From: Roseiflexus sp. RS-1
GTDB taxonomy: Bacteria > Chloroflexota > Chloroflexia > Chloroflexales > Roseiflexaceae
NCBI RefSeq assembly: GCF_000016665.1
Contig: NC_009523.1
Span: 1,116,001-1,180,000, forward strand
Direction: 5' to 3'
DNA: 64,000 nt
The notes under the pieces are model-generated. The model did no database searches. It worked only from the letters and a program-made list of their open reading frames with translations, and was not told the DNA's origin. Positions 50,912-59,317 of this stretch are shown in pieces (the first letter of the stretch is position 1; every line of letters begins with the position of its first letter). Made by a program: the position numbers and the translations under genes.

Positions 50912-51883
50912 ATGCCCATGATGACACCTGCATCCCCTGATCGTCCACGTATCTGGACTGATGTTCGCCTGGAAGCGGAGGCGGTTGCGTTGCTCGAACC
51001 GCATGCCACGCTGGTCGCAGGCGGTGACGCTGCGCTGTTGCCCGGTTGCACTGTTGCCATTATCACCGCGCTGATCGACGCCAATGGCGCATGGATGGAC
51101 GCAGCTGGCGACGCACTGCGGGCAATCTGTCGTCCCGGCATTGGCGTCGATAACATCGATATCGCTGCCGCCACAAAGCGTGGCATTCTGGTCATCAACA
51201 CGCCCGATGGTCCTACCGAGAGCACCGCTGAACATGCCGTCGCATTGCTCTTAGCGCTGGCGAAGCAGGTCGTTGCGTCCGACCGCGTTCTGCGCACTGA
51301 AGGGTGGCGCGCCGCCCGGTTACGGGGCATCGAGGTGCGCGGTAAAACGCTGGGCATTGTCGGGTTGGGGCGCATCGGGCGGCGCGTGGCGCAGATCTGT
51401 CGCCAGGGGCTGGGGATGCATGTTGTGGCGTATGACCCGCCTGTTCCCGACGAAACCTTCGCTACCCTGGATGTGGCGCGCGCCGCAACCCTCGACGACC
51501 TGCTGCCGCATGCGCAGTTCCTCTCACTTCACTGCGCGCTGACGCCGGAAACCCGCCACCTGATCGGTGCACGTGAACTTGGATTGCTGCCGCCGGGCGC
51601 GCTGCTGATCAACGTCAGCCGTGGGGCGGTCGTCGATCAGGCGGCGCTGATCGCAGCGCTGAGCGATGGACGTCTGGCGGGCGCCGGTCTCGATGTCTTC
51701 GACCCGGAGCCGCTACCGGACGATCATCCGCTGCTGCGACTGCCGAACGTCATTCTGACGCCGCATATCGCTTCGTACACTGCTGATGGCGCGCGCGCCA
51801 TGCATATTGGGGTGGCGCAGCAGGTTGTTCAACTGCTGCGCGGCGAACGCCCGCCGCATATCGTCAACCCGGAAGCATGGTAG
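50912..51883 (+). CDS. D-isomer-specific 2-hydroxyacid dehydrogenase (SerA-like)
   Basis: A 323-residue NAD-dependent dehydrogenase. Typical motifs are RPGIGVDNIDIAAATKRGI, NTPDGPTESTAEHAVALLLA, the dinucleotide loop GIVGLGRIGRRVAQ, LINVSRGAVVDQ (catalytic Arg), FDPEPLPDDHPLL (Glu) and VILTPHIAS (catalytic His). The catalytic Arg-Glu-His set is complete. Without the regulatory ACT domain of long phosphoglycerate dehydrogenases, it may reduce glyoxylate, hydroxypyruvate or other 2-keto acids. I use ATG 50912; ATG 50918 and 50921 follow in frame. It stands alone. Confidence 0.92.
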   Translation: MPMMTPASPDRPRIWTDVRLEAEAVALLEPHATLVAGGDAALLPGCTVAIITALIDANGAWMDAAGDALRAICRPGIGVDNIDIAAATKRGILVINTPDGPTESTAEHAVALLLALAKQVVASDRVLRTEGWRAARLRGIEVRGKTLGIVGLGRIGRRVAQICRQGLGMHVVAYDPPVPDETFATLDVARAATLDDLLPHAQFLSLHCALTPETRHLIGARELGLLPPGALLINVSRGAVVDQAALIAALSDGRLAGAGLDVFDPEPLPDDHPLLRLPNVILTPHIASYTADGARAMHIGVAQQVVQLLRGERPPHIVNPEAW

Positions 51884-51984
51884 GGGCACAGAGGGCGCAG
51901 CAGCGCTGTGGGGGCACAGCGCCGCTGTGGGGCACAGGGGGCACAGGGGCGCAGCGCCGCTGTGGGGCACAGCACGCTGTGCCC
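51884..51984. repeat. Low-complexity GGGGCACAG-type repeat between convergent genes
   Basis: GGGGCACAG/GCGCAGC units recur five times or more, ending in GGGGCACAGCACGCTGTGCCCC, an imperfect palindrome. It separates the dehydrogenase and CYTH-CHAD genes and may form the end of both transcripts. Confidence 0.7.
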
Positions 51985-54144
51985 CTACAGGCGAATGATC
52001 ATCTCGAATAATCGCCTGCGATAGGTGACGCTATCGACTTTGGACCACAGGCGCGGGAAGCCAGCAAGCAACTGGTCATGCTCTGCATCGAGCGCTGCCA
52101 GATATTCCTGCGCCCCGGCATCGTCGGTAAGTCCAAGCGCGCGAATGTGATCGCGAGCGACCACAGCATCCTGGAGTCTGCCGAGCGTTTCCTGCAGATC
52201 CATCAGCGGTTCGAGCGCCTGGTTGACGTTGGGACCGAGCGCATCGGCGAAGAATTCGAGCGTGTAACGCAACCGTTTGCCAGCGATGCGCGCCATGTGA
52301 CGCACCTCATCGGGTGCACCATCGAGCACGGCATCGAAGGCGCGCCACTGTTCGTACCGTCGCCAGATAGCGCTGCCGGCAAAGTCGCGCACCCGTGTCG
52401 GCGCGCCGGTTTCACTCTGATCGACGACGCCAGCGCCGGGAGTGGTCAGAAAGACAGCAAACTGGCACAGAAAACGCTCGAACCGTTTCGATGTCAGATC
52501 GGCAAGCATGCGTTCCCGCGCTGGCGCGCGTGCTGCACCGATGGCGTCAATCAGCGGCGTCATGATCGTCCGACGCTCTTCGGGCAACCGATCGCGGAAC
52601 GCACACACCGACTCCAGGAAGACATCGTAGTCGCGCACAGCGCCAAGGGATCGCGCGATCTGGCGCAGCCCGCGCCGCAGTTTGCGGAGCAGGTCGGGGT
52701 CGAAAACGCCTTCAACGACCTGGAGCGATGCGCGCAAACGGCGGGTCGCCACGCGCGCGTCGTGCACATCTTCCGGGTCTTCATCTTTTTCGACGGCATC
52801 GAGCCGGGCGAGTAAACGCTCAAAGGTGCGGCGCAGGATACGGCGCGCCCCTTCCGCAAGCGGTTCACCTCCCTGCAACCCATCGGTCAGGATGAGCGTG
52901 GCATATGCCGGATCAAGCGGCTCAATCGGCAACGGGGGAAGCGTGTGATGTTCCTGGCAGGCGAAGGTGATGGGTCCGATATGTTCGCGCCAGAGATCGC
53001 CGCGGGCAGCAACCTCTTCCAGTACATTGTCGTTTTCGGTCGCAAGCGTCAACGCCACCGACCCATTGGCGTGAGCGACCGTCAGGTTGGTAACGCCGTG
53101 TTCTGCCAGCGCAACTGCCAGGCGCAGGATCGCACCCAGGCGCAGCGCCACGTTCTGATCACCGACGCTCAGACGGATGAACGCCGGATCGCGCTGCGGA
53201 CGCACCCTGGGGCGCGTCATACCCGCCAGTGCAGCGGCAAGCGCCTGCTGGTCGGCATCCAGATCGTCAATGCGCACCGAGAGAAGCATATCGCGCGCAG
53301 CACGTTCGCGCCCTTCCACGCCCGATGACCATGCAGCGTCATAGCACGCTGCTGCTAACCCGAGCAACCGGCGATGCACCGGTTCGGTCGCTGGCGCTGC
53401 GCGATCCAGGATCGTCAGCGCCAGCGGACGGACAAGCGCCCGTTCAGTCGCTACCGTCATAGCAGCACTCCCCTTCACTTGCTGTATTGTTTCGTCCACA
53501 TCTGGAGTCGCCTCATCGAGCAACGCCAGACCACGCGCCAGTTTGCTGAGGTTATCGGGATGCAGAGCGAATTGCTGGCGCAGGAGTGCGCCAAGTTCAT
53601 CAAGGTCGTCACGTGTGCCTTCGGGCAACAGTTCGATTTCCAGTTCGTGGAAGAGATGTTCACGCCCGCCAGCGTAGATCACCCCTTCATCGAGCGCCAT
53701 ATCGGCGACGCAGCGCGAACCGCGCCAGACACGCACCGTGCGACGCAGGGTTTCGATGGTGAGCACAGGTTGCAGCGGAGCGCCGCCTGCCAGGGCAAAC
53801 GCCCGATCACGCACGTCGCCGGGAGACCAGCGCTGCGGATCATCGCTATCGACCGGCATTTCCCATTCAGGACGCTGATGAAGCCCGTCTTCCGTCAGCG
53901 TTTCGCCTTTCAGGGTTGCAATCAGGCTGTGCCCGACAGTGCGCACGCGCAGACCGTACCGCTGAGCGCGCAGACGAAAATCAGGGGTGTCGTAGTAGAC
54001 ATTGTGCTGATGTTCGCCATCCCCCACCGGCTTCAACAGAAAATCGCCAAGCGTCATCGGACGCGACAACGCCGCGAAGATGGCGGGATCATCGACACGA
54101 AACTTCAGTTCGACTTCGAGGGGTGCAGTGCGTTTTTGTTTCAT
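51985..54144 (-). CDS. CYTH-CHAD protein with a middle Ppx/GppA-like helical region
   Basis: A 719-residue protein in three parts. Residues 1-200 are a CYTH (triphosphate tunnel) domain: VELKFRVDD near the start, DTPDFRLRAQRYGLRVR, and FHELEIELLPEGT. The middle (about 215-395) is helical and reminiscent of the C-terminal HD-like part of Ppx/GppA. The last part (about 425-715) is CHAD, His/Arg-rich helices (DARVATRRLRASLQVVEG, HMARIAGKRLRYTLEFFADA). CHAD domains bind polyphosphate; CYTH proteins hydrolyse or sense triphosphates. Together they suggest polyphosphate metabolism or sensing. ATG 54144 (MKQKRTAPLEVELKF) is chosen; the longer frame starts in the rpsO leader. Confidence 0.9.
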   Translation of the reverse strand: MKQKRTAPLEVELKFRVDDPAIFAALSRPMTLGDFLLKPVGDGEHQHNVYYDTPDFRLRAQRYGLRVRTVGHSLIATLKGETLTEDGLHQRPEWEMPVDSDDPQRWSPGDVRDRAFALAGGAPLQPVLTIETLRRTVRVWRGSRCVADMALDEGVIYAGGREHLFHELEIELLPEGTRDDLDELGALLRQQFALHPDNLSKLARGLALLDEATPDVDETIQQVKGSAAMTVATERALVRPLALTILDRAAPATEPVHRRLLGLAAACYDAAWSSGVEGRERAARDMLLSVRIDDLDADQQALAAALAGMTRPRVRPQRDPAFIRLSVGDQNVALRLGAILRLAVALAEHGVTNLTVAHANGSVALTLATENDNVLEEVAARGDLWREHIGPITFACQEHHTLPPLPIEPLDPAYATLILTDGLQGGEPLAEGARRILRRTFERLLARLDAVEKDEDPEDVHDARVATRRLRASLQVVEGVFDPDLLRKLRRGLRQIARSLGAVRDYDVFLESVCAFRDRLPEERRTIMTPLIDAIGAARAPARERMLADLTSKRFERFLCQFAVFLTTPGAGVVDQSETGAPTRVRDFAGSAIWRRYEQWRAFDAVLDGAPDEVRHMARIAGKRLRYTLEFFADALGPNVNQALEPLMDLQETLGRLQDAVVARDHIRALGLTDDAGAQEYLAALDAEHDQLLAGFPRLWSKVDSVTYRRRLFEMIIRL

Positions 54145-54151
54145 AGGGCAA

Positions 54152-54165
54152 CGTTTCGCGAAACG
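54152..54165. promoter_or_regulatory. Perfect 14-base palindrome before the CYTH-CHAD gene
   Basis: CGTTTCGCGAAACG lies 8 bases upstream of ATG 54144, where an operator covering the leader of the minus-strand gene would be expected. Confidence 0.5.
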
Positions 54166-54317
54166 AACTACCAGGGCGTTTATATGTCCAAGTATACCAT
54201 GGTCGCTGATGCGCATGCGCAATGGCGTATCTTGTGGTATACTTATGTTCGACCTGGAACCTGGGAACGACAGGCTACGCCGGCCTGTTCGCGATTCATG
54301 CTGCAAGGAGTTGCTTC

Positions 54318-54587
54318 GTGGCGCTGGAAAAAGACGAGAAGACGGCGATCATCGCCGACTATCAGATGCACAGCACCGACACCGGCTCGCCGCAGGTGCA
54401 GGTGGCGCTGCTGACAGAACGCATCAACGGGCTGATCGAGCATCTGAAAGTGCATCCGCACGACCATCATTCGCGGCGCGGATTGCTGAAACTGGTCGGT
54501 CGTCGTCGCCGATTGCTGGCGTATCTCGCAAGCCGGGACAAAGAGGCATATCGCAAGTTGATTGATACTCTGGGATTGCGTCGCTAG
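54318..54587 (+). CDS. rpsO: Ribosomal protein S15
   Basis: An 89-residue S15, a 16S rRNA central-domain protein that primes 30S assembly. [21 protein letters not shown] and [25 protein letters not shown] (given as [20 protein letters not shown]) are the family core. The start is GTG 54318, with AAGGAG at 7 bases; the longer frame adds residues outside the family. TATACT at 54236-54241 is a -10 candidate. It precedes pnp, as in many bacteria. Confidence 0.97.
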   Translation: MALEKDEKTAIIADYQMHSTDTGSPQVQVALLTERINGLIEHLKVHPHDHHSRRGLLKLVGRRRRLLAYLASRDKEAYRKLIDTLGLRR

Positions 54588-54730
54588 CATGGGGCTGATG
54601 GTGCGGGCGCCGCTCGTTCATGATGCGTGTGGATTGGGAAAGGCAGGGGTGCATTGTATCCTTGCCGGATACCTTCACCACGATGGGCATTGTTGCGCGC
54701 CTGGTTGGAATGGTGAACAGGGGAAGTCTG

Positions 54731-54763
54731 CGAGCCTGGGGTGCGTGCCCCAGGCTTGTGTTT
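54731..54763 (+). terminator. Hairpin between rpsO and pnp
   Basis: AGCCTGGGG (54733-54741) pairs with CCCCAGGCT (54748-54756), 9 pairs extended by two outer pairs, a 6-base loop, followed by TGTGTTTGTT. It can act as a partial terminator or processing site between the two genes. Confidence 0.55.
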
Positions 54764-54777
54764 GTTGGAGGTATGGT

Positions 54778-54848
54778 GCGGGGCTGTCGGGGATTGGAGT
54801 CTGCGGTCGAACCCGTTCGAGGGCAGACTCCAGTGCCTGACGCCCCGC
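54778..54848 (+). promoter_or_regulatory. Long hairpin in the pnp leader
   Basis: An outer stem GCGGGGC/GCCCCGC (54778-54784 with 54842-54848) encloses a 10-base-pair inner stem TGGAGTCTGC/GCAGACTCCA (54795-54804 with 54823-54832), and a top stem TCGAA/TTCGA. It ends 36 bases before the pnp start. In Escherichia coli the pnp leader is a hairpin cut by RNase III and used for autoregulation; this structure is analogous in place and form. Confidence 0.6.
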
Positions 54849-54884
54849 GTTGGACTGGGGACAGTCCGTAGGCAAGGAAGAATT

Positions 54885-57128
54885 ATGTCAGAACGTCAGA
54901 TTCATTCAGTCAGTATGGAACTCGCAGGGCGCACGCTCACCCTGGAGGCGGGGCGCTTCGCTGAGCAGGCGAATGGCGCTGTTGTCGTGCGCTATGGCGA
55001 TACGATGTTGCTGGCGACGGCGGTCGCCTCGAAGGAGCCGCGCGCCGACGCCGATTTCTTTCCGTTGACCGTCGATTACGAAGAGAAGATGTATGCTGCC
55101 GGCAAAATTCCCGGCAGTTTCTTCAAGCGCGAAGGGAAGCCGACCGATAGTGCGATCCTGACCGCGCGGCTCACCGATCGTCCGCTGCGCCCGCTCTTCC
55201 CGGAAGGCTACCGCAATGAGGTGCAGATCATCGTCACGACCTTTTCGATTGATATGGTGAACGATCCGGCGCCGCTGGCGATCATCGGCGCTTCGGCGGC
55301 GCTGGCAATCTCCGATATTCCGTTCCTGGGACCGGTCGGTGCGGTGCAGGTCGGGTACATCGATGGGAAGGTGCAGATCAACCCTGAGATGCCTGATATG
55401 CCGAACAGCGATCTCGATCTGGTGGTTGCCGGGACGAAGGATGCGGTGCTGATGGTCGAAGCGGGGGCGAAGGAACTCCCGGAAGACCTGATGCTCGAAG
55501 CGATCATTCAGGGGCATCAGGTATGCAAGCAGATCTGCGATTTGCAGAATGAACTGGTGCGCCTGGCCGGTCGCCCGAAGCGCGAGTTCGTTCCGCCGCC
55601 GGTCGATACGTCACTGGAAGAAGCGATCCAGCAGTGGTTGGGGAACCGGCTGTACGAGGCGATCACCGACCCGAACAAGATGGTGCGCGACGCGCAAACT
55701 GAGGCGCTGAAGCAGGAGGTGATCGCGCATTTCACCGCCGATGAGCCGGAGGAGGAACTCGAAGCGCGCATCGCTGCCGTTTCGACAGCGTTCGAGAATC
55801 TGCTGTACGAAGAGGTGCGGCGCATGATCCTCGAACGTGGCGAGCGCGTCGATGGACGTGGTCCAAAGGACATCCGCCCGATTTCGATTGAGGTCGGGCT
55901 GATCCCGCGTGTACACGGGTCGGGGCTGTTCACCCGCGGTCAGACGCAGGTGCTGACGCTGGCGACGCTCGGTTCGCCAGCTGAGGAGCAGCGCCTCGAT
56001 GATCTGGGGATCGAGACGACCAAACGCTACATCCATCACTACAACTTCCCGCCGTTCAGCACCGGCGAGGTGCGACGCCTGGGGTCGCCGCGCCGCCGCG
56101 ATATTGGTCACGGTGCACTGGCGGAGCGTTCGTTGCTTGCGGTGCTGCCGTCGAAGGAGGAGTTTCCCTACACGATGCGTCTGGTTTCGGAAACTCTCTC
56201 GTCGAACGGCTCCTCGTCGATGGCGTCGGTCTGCGGATCGTCGCTGGCGCTGATGGATGCAGGCGTGCCGATCAAGGCGCCGGTGGCCGGTGTGGCGATG
56301 GGTTTGATTACCGGCAAGGATGGGCGCTGGCGCGTGCTCACCGATATTCAGGGGATCGAGGATCATCTGGGCGATATGGATTTCAAGGTCGCCGGAACGG
56401 CAAAGGGTGTCACCGGTTTGCAGCTGGACATCAAAACCACCGGCATTACCTACGAGATTATGCGCGAGGCGTTCGCTCAGGCGCGCGAGGGTCGCCTGTA
56501 CATCCTCGACAAGATGAATGCGGTGATCAGCGAGCCGCGCAAAGAACTGTCGCCATACGCGCCACGTATCATTACGTTGCAGATCAACCCGGAGAAGATC
56601 GGTGCGCTCATCGGGCCAGGCGGAAAGACGGTTCGAGGTATTACCGAAGCAACCGGCGCGCAGATCGATATCGAGGAGGATGGACGGGTCTATATTTCGA
56701 CGCCCGATGCCGCAGCCGCGCAGCAGGCGGTTGCGATGGTCGAGGCGCTGACCCGCGAGATCAAGGTCGGTGATATTTTCCTTGGCAAAGTGGTGCGAAT
56801 CATGCCGTTTGGTGCATTTGTGAACCTTGCGCCGGGGAAGGATGGCATGGTGCACGTCTCCGAACTCGATGTCGGGCGGGTTGAGAATGTCGAGGACGTT
56901 ATCAAGATGGGGGATGAGATCAACGTCATGGTGATCGGCATCGAACCCGGCACCGGCAAGGTCAGTCTCTCACGGCGGGCGCTGCTGACCGGCGAAACGG
57001 CGGAGGATCGGCGCGCGGCTGGCGCGGGGCGCGGTCTGCGCGATGGTGGCGGACGGAGCGGCGGCAGCGACCGGGGCGGCGACCGGGGTCCGCGCGGCGA
57101 TGACCGCCAGCGCCCGCGACGACGGTAG
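54885..57128 (+). CDS. pnp: Polyribonucleotide nucleotidyltransferase (PNPase)
   Basis: A 747-residue 3'-5' phosphorolytic exoribonuclease of the RNA degradosome. It has two RNase PH-like domains (VVRYGDTMLLATAV at the start; SGLFTRGQTQVLTLATLG in the second, with FPPFSTGEVRRLGSPRRRDIGHGALAER and SSNGSSSMASVCGSSLALMD), then KH (KIGALIGPGGKTVRGITE) and S1 domains (GDIFLGKVVRIMPFGAFVNL), and a Gly/Arg/Asp-rich tail of about 45 residues (SGGSDRGGDRGPRGDDRQR) likely to bind RNA. AAGGAAG precedes ATG 54885. It follows rpsO, and its leader is strongly structured. Confidence 0.97.
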   Translation: MSERQIHSVSMELAGRTLTLEAGRFAEQANGAVVVRYGDTMLLATAVASKEPRADADFFPLTVDYEEKMYAAGKIPGSFFKREGKPTDSAILTARLTDRPLRPLFPEGYRNEVQIIVTTFSIDMVNDPAPLAIIGASAALAISDIPFLGPVGAVQVGYIDGKVQINPEMPDMPNSDLDLVVAGTKDAVLMVEAGAKELPEDLMLEAIIQGHQVCKQICDLQNELVRLAGRPKREFVPPPVDTSLEEAIQQWLGNRLYEAITDPNKMVRDAQTEALKQEVIAHFTADEPEEELEARIAAVSTAFENLLYEEVRRMILERGERVDGRGPKDIRPISIEVGLIPRVHGSGLFTRGQTQVLTLATLGSPAEEQRLDDLGIETTKRYIHHYNFPPFSTGEVRRLGSPRRRDIGHGALAERSLLAVLPSKEEFPYTMRLVSETLSSNGSSSMASVCGSSLALMDAGVPIKAPVAGVAMGLITGKDGRWRVLTDIQGIEDHLGDMDFKVAGTAKGVTGLQLDIKTTGITYEIMREAFAQAREGRLYILDKMNAVISEPRKELSPYAPRIITLQINPEKIGALIGPGGKTVRGITEATGAQIDIEEDGRVYISTPDAAAAQQAVAMVEALTREIKVGDIFLGKVVRIMPFGAFVNLAPGKDGMVHVSELDVGRVENVEDVIKMGDEINVMVIGIEPGTGKVSLSRRALLTGETAEDRRAAGAGRGLRDGGGRSGGSDRGGDRGPRGDDRQRPRRR

Positions 57129-57173
57129 GCGGTTGATGCTGATAGTCGCCGGTTGACCCTGATTTTGTCGAAG

Positions 57174-57206
57174 GAGTGATGCTTATGGCATCGCTCTTTT
57201 CTTTGT
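57174..57206 (+). terminator. Rho-independent terminator after pnp
   Basis: GAGTGATGC pairs with GCATCGCTC (one G-T pair), 5-base loop, followed by TTTTCTTT. Confidence 0.8.
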
Positions 57207-57244
57207 GCATTTCCGGGTCCGCGTAGCAGTGAAGGAGATTCTGA

Positions 57245-58459
57245 ATGACCTGGATGGCGTGGTTGACGGTGGCGATTGTCAGTGCCACGATTGCTGGTAT
57301 CGCCATCGGGCGCTGGCCCTGGCTCCGCGCTGATCGCGCAACGATTGCGGTTGTCGGTGCGGCGGCGTTGCTCGCCTGCGGGGCATTGTCGCTGGAACAG
57401 GCGTATCAGGCGCTCGACCTCGATACGCTGCTGCTGCTCTTCAGCATGATGACGCTGAACGGGCAACTCTACACTGCTGGCTTTTTTGGCATCGTGGCAC
57501 AGCGGGTTGTGCGGGTGGCGCACTCGCCGCACGGTTTGCTCGCGCTCATTATTGTAGCGTCGGGAACGCTTTCGGCGCTGTTTCTGAACGATACCATCGT
57601 GCTGATGCTCACGCCACTGGTGCTCGATACCACCCGCGCTCTGCGACGCAACCCGATCCCCTACCTGATCGGTCTGGCGACAGGCGCGAATGTCGGTTCG
57701 ACGGCGACGATCACCGGCAACCCGCAGAACATGATCATCGGCAGCGCATCAGGTCTGTCGTACACGACGTTTGTCGCTGCACTCGCACCAACTGCCCTGA
57801 TCGGGCTGGCGATCTGCTGGCTGGTGATCGTGCTTGTGTATCCGCAGGAGTTCCGGCGCGGACGCTTTGAAACGCCAGAGGTTGGACGTATGCGGGTCTA
57901 TCGTCCGTTGTTGCGGAAGGTTGCAGTGGTTGTGCCGATCATGCTGGCGCTGATGATCCTGGGGGCGCCGGTGGCGCTGGCTGCATTTCTGGCAGCGGCT
58001 GCACTGCTCGCTACACGACGCCTGCGCCCGGATCGGATCTGGAAAACAATCGACTGGCCCCTGCTGGTGTTTTTTGCGGGTCTCTTTGTGGTGACCGGCA
58101 GCCTTCAGGTGCAGGGAGTGACTGGTGAACTCTTTGCGGTAGCTGCGCCGCTCATCGGTGAGAGGCTTGTGGTATTCGGCATTGTTACGGCGGTGCTGTC
58201 CAACCTGATCAGCAACGTTCCAGCCGTGCTGGTTTTGCAGAGTCTCATTCCGGCGCTGGCGCAACCCGAACGCGGGTGGTTGATGCTGGCGGCGGCTTCG
58301 ACACTGGCAGGCAACCTGACGCTGCTCGGTTCGGTTGCCAATCTGATCGTCGCCGAACTCGCGGCGCGCTGGGGGGTGCAGTTGACGTTCGGAGCGTATC
58401 TGCGCGCAGGTGTGCCGATCACCATCCTGACGCTGATGGTCGCGTTTGTGCTGGTGTAA
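57245..58459 (+). CDS. SLC13/ArsB-type ion transporter
   Basis: A 404-residue membrane protein with about 11 helices of the ion transporter (IT) superfamily, which includes ArsB, NhaD and citrate transporters. The family core is FLNDTIVLMLTPLVLDTTRAL with GLATGANVGSTATITGNPQNMIIG (given in parts as LATGANVGSTATITG and NPQNMIIG), and a second matching NxP loop near NLISNVPAVLVLQSL. The substrate, an anion or a cation/proton exchange, is unknown. It starts at ATG 57245 with GAAGGAG before it. It lies after pnp and before the minus-strand protease; it is a stand-alone gene. Confidence 0.88.
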   Translation: MTWMAWLTVAIVSATIAGIAIGRWPWLRADRATIAVVGAAALLACGALSLEQAYQALDLDTLLLLFSMMTLNGQLYTAGFFGIVAQRVVRVAHSPHGLLALIIVASGTLSALFLNDTIVLMLTPLVLDTTRALRRNPIPYLIGLATGANVGSTATITGNPQNMIIGSASGLSYTTFVAALAPTALIGLAICWLVIVLVYPQEFRRGRFETPEVGRMRVYRPLLRKVAVVVPIMLALMILGAPVALAAFLAAAALLATRRLRPDRIWKTIDWPLLVFFAGLFVVTGSLQVQGVTGELFAVAAPLIGERLVVFGIVTAVLSNLISNVPAVLVLQSLIPALAQPERGWLMLAAASTLAGNLTLLGSVANLIVAELAARWGVQLTFGAYLRAGVPITILTLMVAFVLV

Positions 58460-58521
58460 GTTGTATGCCCGTGAGGGGAAGGCTGGTTGCCACAACAAAT
58501 TGCACCGGTGCGTTTATGGAT

Positions 58522-59217
58522 TTATACGAGGCGCGGTATCACGAAAATATCGACGATCATCGAGATCATGGTCAAACCGTGGAGCGCGACCGCAGCCCAC
58601 ACATTGCGGGTTTTCAGCGCCAGGTAACCGCCAGCGATGCCGATTGGCAGTCCCATAGCCGCCATCATCGCACGCTCGACCATATCCACCGGGGCGACAG
58701 CGAAGTGGTTCAGGGCGTAGGCTGCGGTGGTGAGCAGCACCGCCAGGTGGCGATTGATCCCGGCATCGTGCAAACCCGAAAGGAGTACGCCCCGCCACAG
58801 GAACTCTTCCGCCAGCACAAGCAGCGGAAAGAAAAAAACCAGGCGCATACCGATCAGGATCTCTTCCATCTGCGCCATCGGCGCACCACCTGAGCGGTAG
58901 TACATGTACGTATTGATATTATCGATCACCAGCAGCGCCAGACCGATGCCGCCGCCCCACGCCAGCGCCCGCTTCAACCCGCGCCTTGTGATCCACATGG
59001 TATCCCACAGTCTCTCGCGTATCCCCAGCGCCAGAGCAACGCTGAGTGAGCCGATCACATAGAGAAAGAGTGCAGGCCATTCTGCCAGCGGGGTGAAGTG
59101 CCCGACAAGCCCGACGAGCCAGACCGATCCGGCCAGCGCGAGACCCGCCATCAGGCGGATGCGCACTGATGACTGTTCTGCCGCGAGGGATGCGTTGCTG
59201 CTCAGCATCCGTTCCAT
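58522..59217 (-). CDS. CPBP (CAAX) family intramembrane metalloprotease
   Basis: A 231-residue membrane protein with about seven helices. The CPBP motifs are present: EEFLWRGVLLSGL (paired Glu and Arg), the His in AYALNHFAV, and VALHGLTMI. Members in bacteria process CAAX-like or other membrane substrates or act in stress response and bacteriocin defence. ATG 59217 has AAGGATGG before it. It stands alone, convergent with the transporter gene. Confidence 0.88.
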   Translation of the reverse strand: MERMLSSNASLAAEQSSVRIRLMAGLALAGSVWLVGLVGHFTPLAEWPALFLYVIGSLSVALALGIRERLWDTMWITRRGLKRALAWGGGIGLALLVIDNINTYMYYRSGGAPMAQMEEILIGMRLVFFFPLLVLAEEFLWRGVLLSGLHDAGINRHLAVLLTTAAYALNHFAVAPVDMVERAMMAAMGLPIGIAGGYLALKTRNVWAAVALHGLTMISMIVDIFVIPRLV

Positions 59218-59317
59218 AACGCCATCCTTTCGGTTTGCATGTGGCAGTCGGAACGTCCGCTATTATACACCGCACCAGCGTTGTGTTTCACCAGATCTGC
59301 GCAATGTGCAATGAGTC

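Noticed and set aside
50728-51375. 215-codon minus frame opposite the 2-hydroxyacid dehydrogenase
   Set aside because: Shadow frame with no motifs, running over a gene with a full catalytic Arg-Glu-His set.
55611-56855. 414-codon minus frame opposite pnp
   Set aside because: Shadow frame; PNPase domains on the plus strand are complete.
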